A DNA stretch of 17,478 nucleotides from an uncultured Prevotellaceae bacterium (GTDB lineage Bacteria > Bacteroidota > Bacteroidia > Bacteroidales > Bacteroidaceae). Every line of letters starts with the position of its first letter. The stretch's first letter is position 1. Position numbers and translations under genes: made by a program. The DNA lies in contig CAMOSA010000028.1 of the NCBI GenBank assembly GCA_946624335.1, forward strand, positions 1 to 17,478, read 5' to 3'. Below the pieces are notes generated by a model, which was given only the letters and a program-made list of their open reading frames with translations, searched no databases and had not been told where the DNA came from. Below are positions 8,152 to 15,027 of the stretch, piece by piece.

Positions 8152-8271
8152 AGGTATAGGTATAGGTGGGACAGAACGGGAACCGACCCCGAAGGCACCT
8201 TCGCGCTGACGCTGACCGTTCCCACAAACATCACGCTGGCCGATGGCACTTTGTCTGAGCTATATATATAA
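8152..8271 (+). pseudogene. Plus-strand coding remnant, resembling the C-terminal end of an alpha-L-rhamnosidase
   Basis: Frame starting at 8179 reads GTDPEGTFALTLTVPTNI, then TLADGTLSELYI and TAA at 8269-8271. The pattern 'G.F.LT.TVP.N.T...DGT' is that of the terminal beta strands of GH78 alpha-L-rhamnosidases, where a charged loop leads into VPANTTATVYLPDG. The match is to a short, low-complexity pattern, so the family name is tentative. No start codon or catalytic domain is visible upstream; a different frame over 8094-8151 (DISSTDLASAKPSIYTPR, then TGA) may be another broken piece. The stop codon directly precedes a strong hairpin, as expected at a former gene end. Confidence 0.35.
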
Positions 8272-8310
8272 ATAGGAGATAAAGGCCGACGAGTGGCTTT
8301 TATCTCCTAT
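8272..8310 (-). terminator. 16-bp hairpin after tRNA-Pro, probably a terminator
   Basis: Arms 8272-8287 and 8295-8310 pair over 16 positions with a single G.T wobble, loop gacgagt. On the minus strand it lies 10 nt after the tRNA-Pro 3' end and is followed by TTATATATATAG. It begins directly after the plus-strand remnant's stop codon, so it may once have served both directions. The tail is AT-rich, not a pure T run. Confidence 0.75.
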
Positions 8311-8320
8311 GGTATGTCTG

Positions 8321-8393
8321 TCGGGGCGACCGGACTCGAACTGGCGACCCCCTGGTCCCAAACCAGGTGCGCTACCAACTGCGCTACGCCCCG
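8321..8393 (-). tRNA. tRNA-Pro (anticodon UGG)
   Basis: The minus strand folds as a cloverleaf: acceptor stem CGGGGCG/CGCCCCG (fully paired), D-stem GCGC/GCGC with loop AGTTGGTA, anticodon stem CCTGG/CCAGG with loop TTTGGGA (anticodon TGG, reads CCN proline codons), variable GGGTC, T-loop TTCGAGT and discriminator A. CCA is not encoded; the genome reads CAG next. The T-stem GCCAG/CCGGT is imperfect, with a G.U at its base and an A.C mismatch at 52:62. Length is 73 nt. The promoter at 8404-8435 and the hairpin at 8272-8310 make it a single-gene transcription unit. Confidence 0.92.
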
Positions 8394-8403
8394 AAAGCGG
8401 TTG

Positions 8404-8435
8404 CAAAAGTACAACAATCTCGCGACACAGCCAAA
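8404..8435 (-). promoter_or_regulatory. Bacteroidetes-type promoter of tRNA-Pro
   Basis: On the minus strand TTTG (8435-8432) is followed after 20 nt by TACTTTTG (8411-8404), a full match to the -33 TTTG / -7 TAnnTTTG arrangement. The tRNA 5' end lies 10 nt further, so only a few leader nucleotides are expected. This is the best promoter in the window. Confidence 0.8.
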
Positions 8436-8472
8436 TTTAGCGGCATAAAAATCTGCCTTGAGCGGTAATTAT

Positions 8473-9900
8473 CTATTCTGACGGCGTCGCCGACGCGTCA
8501 TTTCCGGGCTTCTTGCGACGTTTGCCACCACGATGCCTATGCTTTGGCTTAGCCTGATCGGTCGGCGTGGCCTGTCCTTCGGCCTGTTGCAGTGGCGCGG
8601 TGTCCGCTGTGGCGTGTGGCGTCTGCTGCTGTGCTGGGTCATTGTTACCCTTCGCCTTCCGCTTGCCGCCACGGTGTTGTCCTCCGCGTCGACAGCCGCT
8701 GTCGCTGCGTCGGCGGTTGCCTCTGGCGCTGCGTTTCTCGGCCCGTCCGGTGTATGCCGGTGCCTCGCCGAGCTCTTCGGGCACGGTCTCCTTGGGTACT
8801 TCTTTCTCGAGGAAGCGCTCGATGTCGCGGAAGAGCGGCTGGTCTTTCTCGCTGACGAGGGTGATGGCCCGACCGTCGCGACCGGCACGTGCCGTTCGTC
8901 CGATGCGGTGTACGTAGTCTTCCTCGTCGTGGGGTACGTCGTAGTTGATGACGAGTTGTATGTCGTCGATGTCGATGCCGCGTGCTACGATGTCTGTGGC
9001 GACGAGGATGTCGATCTGTCCGCTCTTGAAGCGGTACATGACGTCGTCGCGCTGCTCCTGCAGGAGGTCGGAGTGCATGGCTTCGGCGTTGTAGCCACGG
9101 CGCTTGAGGGCGATGGCGACGTCCTTGGTGTGTACCTTCTTACCGACGAAGATGATGACGCGCTCGGGCTTACGCTGCTTGAAGAGGTATTCGATGATCC
9201 TGAGCTTCTGAGGCTCATAGCAGATGTAGGCGCTCTGTTGTATGCCTTCAGCGGGCTTGTTGAGTGCGATTTGCACTTGCACGGGGTCGGTGAGTATGGT
9301 CTTTGCGAGCTCGACGATCTTGGCGGGCATGGTGGCTGAGAACATGATGGTCTGCCGCTCGCTGGGAAGGTATTTGACGATCTGCATGATGTCGTCGGAG
9401 AAGCCCATGTCGAGCATACGGTCGGCCTCGTCGAGGATGAAGAAGCTGACGCGTGAGAGGTCGACGTTGCCGAGTGAGAGGTGGCTGATGAGTCGTCCCG
9501 GCGTGGCGATGACGACGTCGGCGCCGAGGCTGAGGGCCCGTCGCTCCTGTTCGTAGCGTATGCCGTCGTTGCCTCCGTAGACGCTGACGCTGGAGATGTC
9601 GTCGAGGTAGTAGGCGAAGCCTTGCATGGCCTGGTCGATCTGCTGTGCCAGCTCCCGGGTGGGGGCCATGATGACGCAGTTGATGGCGTCGCGAGGGAAG
9701 CCGCCGTCACGCAGCTGGGAGAGGACGGGCAGCAGATAGGCAGCGGTCTTGCCGGTGCCGGTCTGTGCCACGCCGATGAGGTCGCGTCCCTCGAGGAGGG
9801 GCGGGATGGCTTGTTCTTGAATCGGGGTGCACTCGATGAAGTGCATGTCGTCTAATGCGTCGAGTACGTCGTAGTTGAGATCTAATTCTTCAAATTGCAC
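8473..9900 (-). CDS. rhlE: DEAD-box ATP-dependent RNA helicase, RhlE type
   Basis: A 475-residue helicase that unwinds short RNA duplexes, with roles in ribosome assembly and RNA turnover in this family. All core motifs are present: Q motif (F3 and TPIQEQ, Q28), Walker A AQTGTGKT (45-52), Ia PTRELA (80-85), GG (109-110), TPGR (133-136), DEAD (157-160), SAT (188-190), ARGID (306-310) and HRIGRTARAG (331-340). From about 380 a low-complexity basic tail follows, with RRGGQHRGGKRK and KHRHRGGKRRKK blocks separated by a Gln/Ala/Thr-rich linker; such tails bind RNA without specificity. The gene lies 176 bp after lptG, the gap holding repeats and a hairpin, so it may be partly uncoupled from the upstream genes. 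The assignment to the helicase family is certain; RhlE rather than another subfamily is likely. Confidence 0.93.
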   Translation of the reverse strand: MQFEELDLNYDVLDALDDMHFIECTPIQEQAIPPLLEGRDLIGVAQTGTGKTAAYLLPVLSQLRDGGFPRDAINCVIMAPTRELAQQIDQAMQGFAYYLDDISSVSVYGGNDGIRYEQERRALSLGADVVIATPGRLISHLSLGNVDLSRVSFFILDEADRMLDMGFSDDIMQIVKYLPSERQTIMFSATMPAKIVELAKTILTDPVQVQIALNKPAEGIQQSAYICYEPQKLRIIEYLFKQRKPERVIIFVGKKVHTKDVAIALKRRGYNAEAMHSDLLQEQRDDVMYRFKSGQIDILVATDIVARGIDIDDIQLVINYDVPHDEEDYVHRIGRTARAGRDGRAITLVSEKDQPLFRDIERFLEKEVPKETVPEELGEAPAYTGRAEKRSARGNRRRSDSGCRRGGQHRGGKRKAKGNNDPAQQQTPHATADTAPLQQAEGQATPTDQAKPKHRHRGGKRRKKPGNDASATPSE

Positions 9901-9917
9901 GGTGGGGTGGGGAGGGG

Positions 9918-9959
9918 GTTGAGGGTTTATCGTTGAGGGTTTATCGTTGAGGGTTGAGG
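9918..9959. repeat. Heptamer array (GTTGAGG / GTTTATC), six units
   Basis: Starting at 9918 the plus strand reads GTTGAGG, GTTTATC, GTTGAGG, GTTTATC, GTTGAGG, GTTGAGG with exact 7-bp register. It sits 18 bp before the rhlE start codon, in the mRNA leader if rhlE is transcribed from upstream. The same heptamer builds the array on the other side of lptG. Confidence 0.85.
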
Positions 9960-9974
9960 GGAGGGAGAGGGGGC

Positions 9975-9995
9975 CTCGGCGGGAAAACCGCCGAG
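9975..9995 (-). terminator. GC-rich hairpin between lptG and rhlE
   Basis: Arms ctcggcgg (9975-9982) and ccgccgag (9988-9995) are perfectly complementary, loop gaaaa. It is strong but lacks a T run on the minus strand (it is followed by GCCCCCTCTCC). It could attenuate read-through from lptG into rhlE, stabilise the 3' end of the upstream message, or be an interspersed palindromic repeat. Confidence 0.5.
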
Positions 9996-10015
9996 CACAC
10001 TCACAGGGAGGGGGA

Positions 10016-10064
10016 ATTTTTATCTTTTAATTCATTTTTAATTTTTATCTTTTCATTTTTAATT
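10016..10064. repeat. AT-rich imperfect direct repeat downstream of lptG
   Basis: The plus strand shows aatttttatctttt followed by aattcattttt, then aatttttatctttt followed by cattttt. This is two copies of a roughly 24-bp unit, very AT-rich against the surrounding GC. It starts about 13 bp after the lptG stop codon on the minus strand. No function is evident. Confidence 0.6.
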
Positions 10065-10076
10065 CCCCGCAAGGGT

Positions 10077-11276
10077 TCATCTGCTTGCGCGGCGGTAAAG
10101 CCAGAGGGCGATGACGGTGAAGAGGAGGTTGGGCATCCATGCTGCGACGATGGACGGCCATCCGCTGTTGATGGCGAAGGTGGAGCTGATGGTCTGCAGC
10201 ATGATGTATGTGGCGGAGAGGGCGAGGCCGATGCCTAAGGCACCGCCCATGCCTCCCTTGCGTTTTCGGAAGGAGAGGGCAAGGCCGATGGCAGAGAGGA
10301 TGAAGGCTGCGAAGGGATCGGCAAAGCGTTTGTTGTACTCCATCTCGAAGACCTTGATGTTGCCGGCACCTCGCAGGCGTTGTCGCTCGATGTAGTCGAG
10401 GAGCTCAGCGTTGGTGAGTGTCTGCTGCTGATTCTTGACGACGAAGAAGTCCTTGGGCTCCATGACGATGACGCTGTCGATGAAGTGCTTGGTGGTGATG
10501 TGCTCACGCAGTCCCTTGAGGGTTCGTATCTTGACGTCATAGAGTTTCCAGTGGAAGCGCTCGTCGGCGAGTGAGTCGTACTGTATGCGCTGTGCGGTGA
10601 GGTGGCTGACGAGGCTCTTGTTCTGGTACTTGTCGAGCGAGAAGCGATAGCCTGTCTTGGTGGTGCCCTCGAAATGGTCGATGTATGCTATGACGCCGGT
10701 GTCGACCTGCATCTGTATGTGCTCTGCTACCTGTGGCTTCTTCTTGCTCTTGTAGCGCATCTCGAACTCAACGCGTTTGACAGAGCCTCGCGGTATGACG
10801 TCGGAGCCGAGGTAGAAGCTGAGGGCTGCGATGAAGGCGGAGGCCACCATATAGGGTCGCATAAGTCGTCCGAAGCTGATGCCGGTGCTCATCATGGCGA
10901 TGATCTCGGAGTTATCGGCGAGCTTCGAGGTGAAGAAGATGACGGCGATGAAGACGAAGAGGGCGGAGAAGAGATTGGAATAGAAGGGGACGAAGTTGAG
11001 GTAGTAGTTGACCAGCCCCATGAAGGGAGCGTGGTTCATGGTGAAGCGGTCGGAGTGCTCGGAGAAGTCGAAGACGACGGCAATGGATATGATGAGTGCT
11101 ATGGAGAAGAAATAGGTTCCGAGGAACTTGAAGATGATATAGCGGTCGAAGCGTGAGAAAAAGCTGCGCTGCACGGACCGCATAGCCGCCTTGAAGCGTC
11201 TGCAACGGCGGCGTCGCAGCACTGCTCTGCGCTTTTGGCGCATCGTTCTGGGCTTCTGTCTGTCTTTCTTCAACAT
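10077..11276 (-). CDS. lptG: LptF/LptG-family lipopolysaccharide export permease
   Basis: Inner-membrane subunit of the LptB2FG transporter that extracts LPS from the inner membrane and passes it to the periplasmic bridge. The 399-residue frame has the family layout: amphipathic entry and first TM (45-70, DRYIIFKFLGTYFF), TM2 (about 97-116), TM3 (about 142-158), a periplasmic beta domain (about 160-310), and three C-terminal TMs (about 319-335, 345-366, 374-394). The segment FADPFAAFILSAIGLALS is typical of this family. Residues 1-30 are very Arg/Lys-rich, unusual for the family; ATG at 11183 (MRSVQRSFFSRFDR) is a plausible alternative start. The longer frame begins right at the edge of the heptamer array after tgt. 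LptF and LptG are hard to tell apart from sequence; the tgt-lptG order favours LptG. The true partner LptF is not in this window. Confidence 0.87.
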   Translation of the reverse strand: MLKKDRQKPRTMRQKRRAVLRRRRCRRFKAAMRSVQRSFFSRFDRYIIFKFLGTYFFSIALIISIAVVFDFSEHSDRFTMNHAPFMGLVNYYLNFVPFYSNLFSALFVFIAVIFFTSKLADNSEIIAMMSTGISFGRLMRPYMVASAFIAALSFYLGSDVIPRGSVKRVEFEMRYKSKKKPQVAEHIQMQVDTGVIAYIDHFEGTTKTGYRFSLDKYQNKSLVSHLTAQRIQYDSLADERFHWKLYDVKIRTLKGLREHITTKHFIDSVIVMEPKDFFVVKNQQQTLTNAELLDYIERQRLRGAGNIKVFEMEYNKRFADPFAAFILSAIGLALSFRKRKGGMGGALGIGLALSATYIMLQTISSTFAINSGWPSIVAAWMPNLLFTVIALWLYRRASR

Positions 11277-11363
11277 GTTGAGGGTTGAGAGTTGAGGGTT
11301 GAGAGTTGAGGGTTGAGAGTTGAGAGGTGAGGGTTGAGGGGTTGAAACGTTGAAAGGGTTGAG
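11277..11363. repeat. Heptamer array (GTTGAGG / GTTGAGA) between tgt and lptG
   Basis: From 11277 the plus strand alternates GTTGAGG and GTTGAGA for seven units, then GGTGAGG and GTTGAGG, then decays into gttgaaac/gttgaaag octamers and a last ggttgaggg. It fills nearly all of the 93-bp gap between the tgt stop (11370) and the first lptG ATG (11276). The minus-strand transcript would carry CCUCAAC/UCUCAAC repeats. Because it abuts the start codon, changes in copy number could alter lptG translation. Confidence 0.88.
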
Positions 11364-11369
11364 GGATGG

Positions 11370-12500
11370 TTAAAGGCGTTGGCTGAGACGGGGGATCATC
11401 AGGTCTTTCCATGACCTGAAATCACCGGCTTCGATATGTCGTCGTGCCTCGCGAACGAGCCAGAGGTAGAAGCAGAGGTTATGGAGACTGCCAATCTGTA
11501 GGGCGAGGAGTTCTTGTGACTTATATAAGTGGTGGAGATAGGCGCGTGTATAGGTGGTGTCGACGTAGCTGGTGCCAGCCGGGTCGATGGGTGAGAAGTC
11601 GTTGGCCCACTTGGCATTGCGCATATTGATGGTGCCTTCTGAGGTGAAGAGCATGGCGTTGCGACCGTTGCGGGTCGGCATGACGCAGTCGAACATATCT
11701 ACGCCAAGGCTGATGGCCTCGAGGATATTGACCGGCGTGCCAACACCCATGAGGTATCGTGGACGGTCGGCAGGCAGTATGCCGTTGACGAGCTCGATCA
11801 TCTCATACATGACCTCGGCAGGTTCTCCGACGGCGAGGCCACCGATGGCGTTGCCGTCGGCCTCCTTGGAAGCAACGAACTCGGCACTCTGGGTGCGCAG
11901 GTCGCGGTAGGTGCATCCCTGAACGATGGGGAAGAGGCTCTGCGGGTAGCCGTAGAGGGGCTCCGTCTCCCGGAAACGTGTGATGCAACGGTCGAGCCAG
12001 TTGTGAGTGAGGGCGAGGCTCTTACGTGCATAATCATAAGGTGCGGTGCCCGGCGGGCACTCGTCGAAAGCCATCATGATGTCGGCGCCGATGCTTCGCT
12101 CGATGTCCATGACTTTCTCAGGTGAGAAGAAATGGCGGCTGCCGTCGATATGGCTGCGAAACTCACAGCCTTCCTCGCGGAGCTTGCGTATGCCGGTGAG
12201 CGAGAAGACCTGGAAGCCTCCGCTGTCGGTGAGCATGGGGCGGTCGAAGCCGTTGAAGCGGTGCAAGCCTCCGGCAGCCTCGAGCACCTGTGTGCCGGGT
12301 CGCAGATAGAGGTGGTAGGTGTTGCCGAGGATGATCTCGGCGTTGACATCGTCTTTGAGGTCGCGCAGCTGAACACCCTTCACAGACCCTACGGTGCCTA
12401 CAGGCATGAAGATGGGTGTGTGGATGTCGCCGTGTGCGGTGTGGATGATGCCGGCACGCGCTGAGCTCTGAGTGTCGGTGTGTTGAAGCTGGAAGGTCAT
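11370..12500 (-). CDS. tgt: Queuine tRNA-ribosyltransferase (tRNA-guanine transglycosylase)
   Basis: Exchanges G34 in the wobble position of tRNAs with GUN anticodons (Asp, Asn, His, Tyr) for a queuosine precursor. The 376-residue protein has the TIM-barrel motifs: general acid/base Asp92 in TDSGGFQVFS, VQGC (193-196), GGLAVGE (220-226), and nucleophile Asp271 in MFDCVMPTR. The zinc site is altered: the segment that normally holds the CxCxxC cysteines reads FSPIDPAGTSYVDTTYTRAYL (302-322) with no Cys, although the following His340 (SLHNL) is kept. To my knowledge this pattern is common in Bacteroidetes enzymes. Its ATG overlaps the lon stop codon (ATGA, 12497-12500), implying translational coupling. 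The TSYVDTTYTRAYL match and full length make the enzyme identity firm. Confidence 0.95.
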   Translation of the reverse strand: MTFQLQHTDTQSSARAGIIHTAHGDIHTPIFMPVGTVGSVKGVQLRDLKDDVNAEIILGNTYHLYLRPGTQVLEAAGGLHRFNGFDRPMLTDSGGFQVFSLTGIRKLREEGCEFRSHIDGSRHFFSPEKVMDIERSIGADIMMAFDECPPGTAPYDYARKSLALTHNWLDRCITRFRETEPLYGYPQSLFPIVQGCTYRDLRTQSAEFVASKEADGNAIGGLAVGEPAEVMYEMIELVNGILPADRPRYLMGVGTPVNILEAISLGVDMFDCVMPTRNGRNAMLFTSEGTINMRNAKWANDFSPIDPAGTSYVDTTYTRAYLHHLYKSQELLALQIGSLHNLCFYLWLVREARRHIEAGDFRSWKDLMIPRLSQRL

Positions 12501-14947
12501 GCTGTTGTCTCGTCGAAGTTGAAGATGATGGGGTGTGCGACCTGCTCGTCGAGCAGCGCGAGCTTGAGCACCTCGAGGATGTTGTCGACGTATAGGAAGT
12601 TGAGTCGCTGGAGGTAGAGGGCGTCGATGGCCTCGATGTCCTTGCGGTTGTCACGGCAGAGGATGATGTCGGTGATGCCGGCGCGCTTGGCAGCGAGAAT
12701 CTTCTCCTTGATGCCCCCGACGGGTAGCACCTTGCCGCGCAGCGTGATCTCGCCTGTCATGGCAATACCACGTCGCACCTTACGCTGTGTCAGCGCCGAA
12801 ACGAGTGACGTTGCCATGGTGATGCCGGCGCTGGGACCGTCCTTGGGTACTGCGCCTTCAGGTACATGAATATGTATATTGTAAGCATCAAAGATGCGCA
12901 TGTCGATGCCAATCTCGGCGGCATGTGCCTTGATGAACTCGAGGGCGAGGACGGCCGATTCCTTCATGACATCGCCGAGGTTGCCAGTCAGGGTGAGCTT
13001 CTGGCCCTTGCCTCGGCTCAGGCTCGTCTCGATGAAAAGGATCTCTCCGCCGACGCTGGTCCAGGCGAGTCCTGTCACGACGCCAGCGAAGCCATTGCCC
13101 TGGTACATGTCGCGCTGATATTTCGGTTTGCCCAGGATCTGCTCGATGTCAGCGGGACGTACGTCGAGCACGGGGAACTGCTTGTGTCGCTCGTAGTAGA
13201 GCACCATGCGCCGGAAGAAGCGGTCGAGCTCTTTCTCGAGACTGCGGACACCGCTCTCACGGGTGTAGTTCTCGATGATGAACTCCAGTGCCGCCTTGTT
13301 GAGCTTGATGCTCTTGTCGTCGCCGAGTCCACAGCCTTCCTTGACCCTCGGTACGAGGTGGCGGCGTGCGATCTCGATCTTCTCCTCGGTGATATAGCCG
13401 TTGACCTCGATGAGCTCCATACGGTCGAGCAGTGGTCGGGGTATGGTGCTGATGGTGTTGGCCGTTGCGATAAACATGACGTCGGAGAGGTCGACGTCGA
13501 CCTCGAGGAAATTGTCATGGAAGGCCTTGTTCTGTTCAGGGTCCAGCACTTCGAGCAGTGCGCTGGCGGGATCGCCGTTGTGTGTGCTCTCGGTGATCTT
13601 GTCAATCTCGTCCAGCACGAAGACGGGATTGCAGCTCTCGGCTTTGATCAGGCTCTTGATGATGCGACCCGGCATAGCCCCGATGTAAGTGCGTCGGTGT
13701 CCCCGTATCTCGGCTTCGTCATGCAAGCCGCCGAGTGAAGCACGAACATATTTACGTCCCATGGCATCTGCGATGCTTCGGCAGAGCGATGTCTTGCCGA
13801 CACCCGGAGGTCCGTAGAGGCAGAGTATGGTGGGACGTGCCTTGTCGTGGCTGTAGTAGCGCACGGCGATATGTTCGAGTATGCGTTCCTTGACCTCCTT
13901 CATGCCATAATGATTCTTCTCGAGGATGCGCTCAGCACGATTGAGGTTGTAGTTGCTTTTCGTGCGTATGTTCCACGGCAGTCGGACCATCGTCTCGAGA
14001 TAGGTGAGCTGCACCTGATAGTCGGGGCTTTGGCTGTTCATGCGCTCGAGCTTGGCCAGTTCCTCCTCGAACGTAGCCTTGACATCGTCGTTCCACTGTG
14101 CGTTTTGCGCTTTCTGGCGCAGGTTAGCCGTGTCGTTCGACGGCGACTGCCCGAGCTCTTCCCGGATGTTCTGCAGCTGACGTTGGAGGAAGTAGTCGCG
14201 TTGCTGCTTGTCGAGGTCGATTTGTGTCTTCTGACGTATATCACTACGGATGCGTGAATACTGGATCTCGGTCGACATGACGCGCATCAACTCGGTGGCA
14301 CGAGCTATGGGACTCTGCTCACGCAGCAGCGAGATCTTTGTCGATATGTCGATAGGCATATGGCAGCATACGTAGTTGACAAAGAAGTAGGTCGTGGCAG
14401 CGCTATTGATGGCTGACATCGCCTCGGGCCCGAGTGACTCGTTGAGATTGATGAATTCCTGCAGGCGGCCGTGCAGCGTCTCTCGCAAGAGGGCATAGGT
14501 CTTATGCTCCATCTCCTCGCGCTGTTCCTTGATGAACGTGACTTGCGCCATCAGGTCGGCCTTGGCGTCGTGCAGCATACTGGTGATCTGCACCGTAGCA
14601 AAGCCGTGGATGATAGCCGTGATGGTGTCGTTGGGCATCTCGAAGAGGCGAATGATGCGAGCGGCTACGCCCACCTCGTAGAGGTCATCCTGGAGCGGAT
14701 ACTCAGTCTGCGGGTCGCGTTGTGTGGCACAGAGGATGAACTGCTCGGTGGCAAAAGCCTGCTTGATGATACGCAAGGATGAGGGCCGACCGATGCTCAC
14801 GGGCATGATGACACCGGGAAAAAGCACCATGTCACGCAGCGGTACAACGGGAAGGAAATCAGGGATCTCCACGTCGTAGAGATGACGTTCGTCGCCGTCG
14901 ACTTCGGCGATGAAGGAGAAGGGGTTGGGGATGTTATCGTTGGTCAT
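12497..14947 (-). CDS. lon: ATP-dependent Lon protease (endopeptidase La)
   Basis: Cytoplasmic AAA+ serine protease that degrades misfolded and regulatory proteins. From ATG 14947 it has 816 residues. Lon N-domain (about 30-235, FLPVVPLRDMVLFPG), coiled-coil linker (about 240-310), Walker A GPPGVGKT (379-386), Walker B VLDEID (444-449), arginine-containing NTISTIPRPLLDRME (497-511), and protease domain with Ser706 (PKDGPSAG) and Lys747 (GGIKEK) as the catalytic dyad. An in-frame ATG at 15031 would add 28 residues (SRFLPDYEARFKYFAYLC...), but these look unlike Lon and overlap a promoter box at 14976-14983, so I chose 14947. The longer form would, however, overlap the upstream methyltransferase stop as ATGA. 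The gene is coupled to tgt downstream. Confidence 0.95.
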   Translation of the reverse strand: MTNDNIPNPFSFIAEVDGDERHLYDVEIPDFLPVVPLRDMVLFPGVIMPVSIGRPSSLRIIKQAFATEQFILCATQRDPQTEYPLQDDLYEVGVAARIIRLFEMPNDTITAIIHGFATVQITSMLHDAKADLMAQVTFIKEQREEMEHKTYALLRETLHGRLQEFINLNESLGPEAMSAINSAATTYFFVNYVCCHMPIDISTKISLLREQSPIARATELMRVMSTEIQYSRIRSDIRQKTQIDLDKQQRDYFLQRQLQNIREELGQSPSNDTANLRQKAQNAQWNDDVKATFEEELAKLERMNSQSPDYQVQLTYLETMVRLPWNIRTKSNYNLNRAERILEKNHYGMKEVKERILEHIAVRYYSHDKARPTILCLYGPPGVGKTSLCRSIADAMGRKYVRASLGGLHDEAEIRGHRRTYIGAMPGRIIKSLIKAESCNPVFVLDEIDKITESTHNGDPASALLEVLDPEQNKAFHDNFLEVDVDLSDVMFIATANTISTIPRPLLDRMELIEVNGYITEEKIEIARRHLVPRVKEGCGLGDDKSIKLNKAALEFIIENYTRESGVRSLEKELDRFFRRMVLYYERHKQFPVLDVRPADIEQILGKPKYQRDMYQGNGFAGVVTGLAWTSVGGEILFIETSLSRGKGQKLTLTGNLGDVMKESAVLALEFIKAHAAEIGIDMRIFDAYNIHIHVPEGAVPKDGPSAGITMATSLVSALTQRKVRRGIAMTGEITLRGKVLPVGGIKEKILAAKRAGITDIILCRDNRKDIEAIDALYLQRLNFLYVDNILEVLKLALLDEQVAHPIIFNFDETTA

Positions 14948-14975
14948 CTGAGAGTGATGTCTAAGAAAAAGCGTG

Positions 14976-14983
14976 CAAAGATA
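14976..14983 (-). promoter_or_regulatory. -7 box (TATCTTTG) for lon
   Basis: The minus strand reads TATCTTTGCA, matching TAnnTTTG, 28 bp before the ATG at 14947. This gives a leader of roughly 20 nt. No good TTTG lies 19-21 nt upstream, so strength is uncertain. It supports 14947 as the lon start and a transcription start inside the housekeeping cluster, consistent with separate control of lon. Confidence 0.6.
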
Positions 14984-15027
14984 CGCAAAATATTTGAAAC
15001 GAGCCTCATAATCGGGCAAGAATCGGC

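Noticed and set aside
8533..9339. 268-codon plus-strand frame opposite rhlE
   Set aside because: Antisense of a complete DEAD-box helicase; acidic, Val/Leu/Asp-rich composition expected from the complement.
10912..11412. 166-codon minus-strand frame across the tgt-lptG gap
   Set aside because: Its middle is translated heptamer repeat (STLNSQPSTLNPQ) and the rest overlaps lptG and tgt out of frame.
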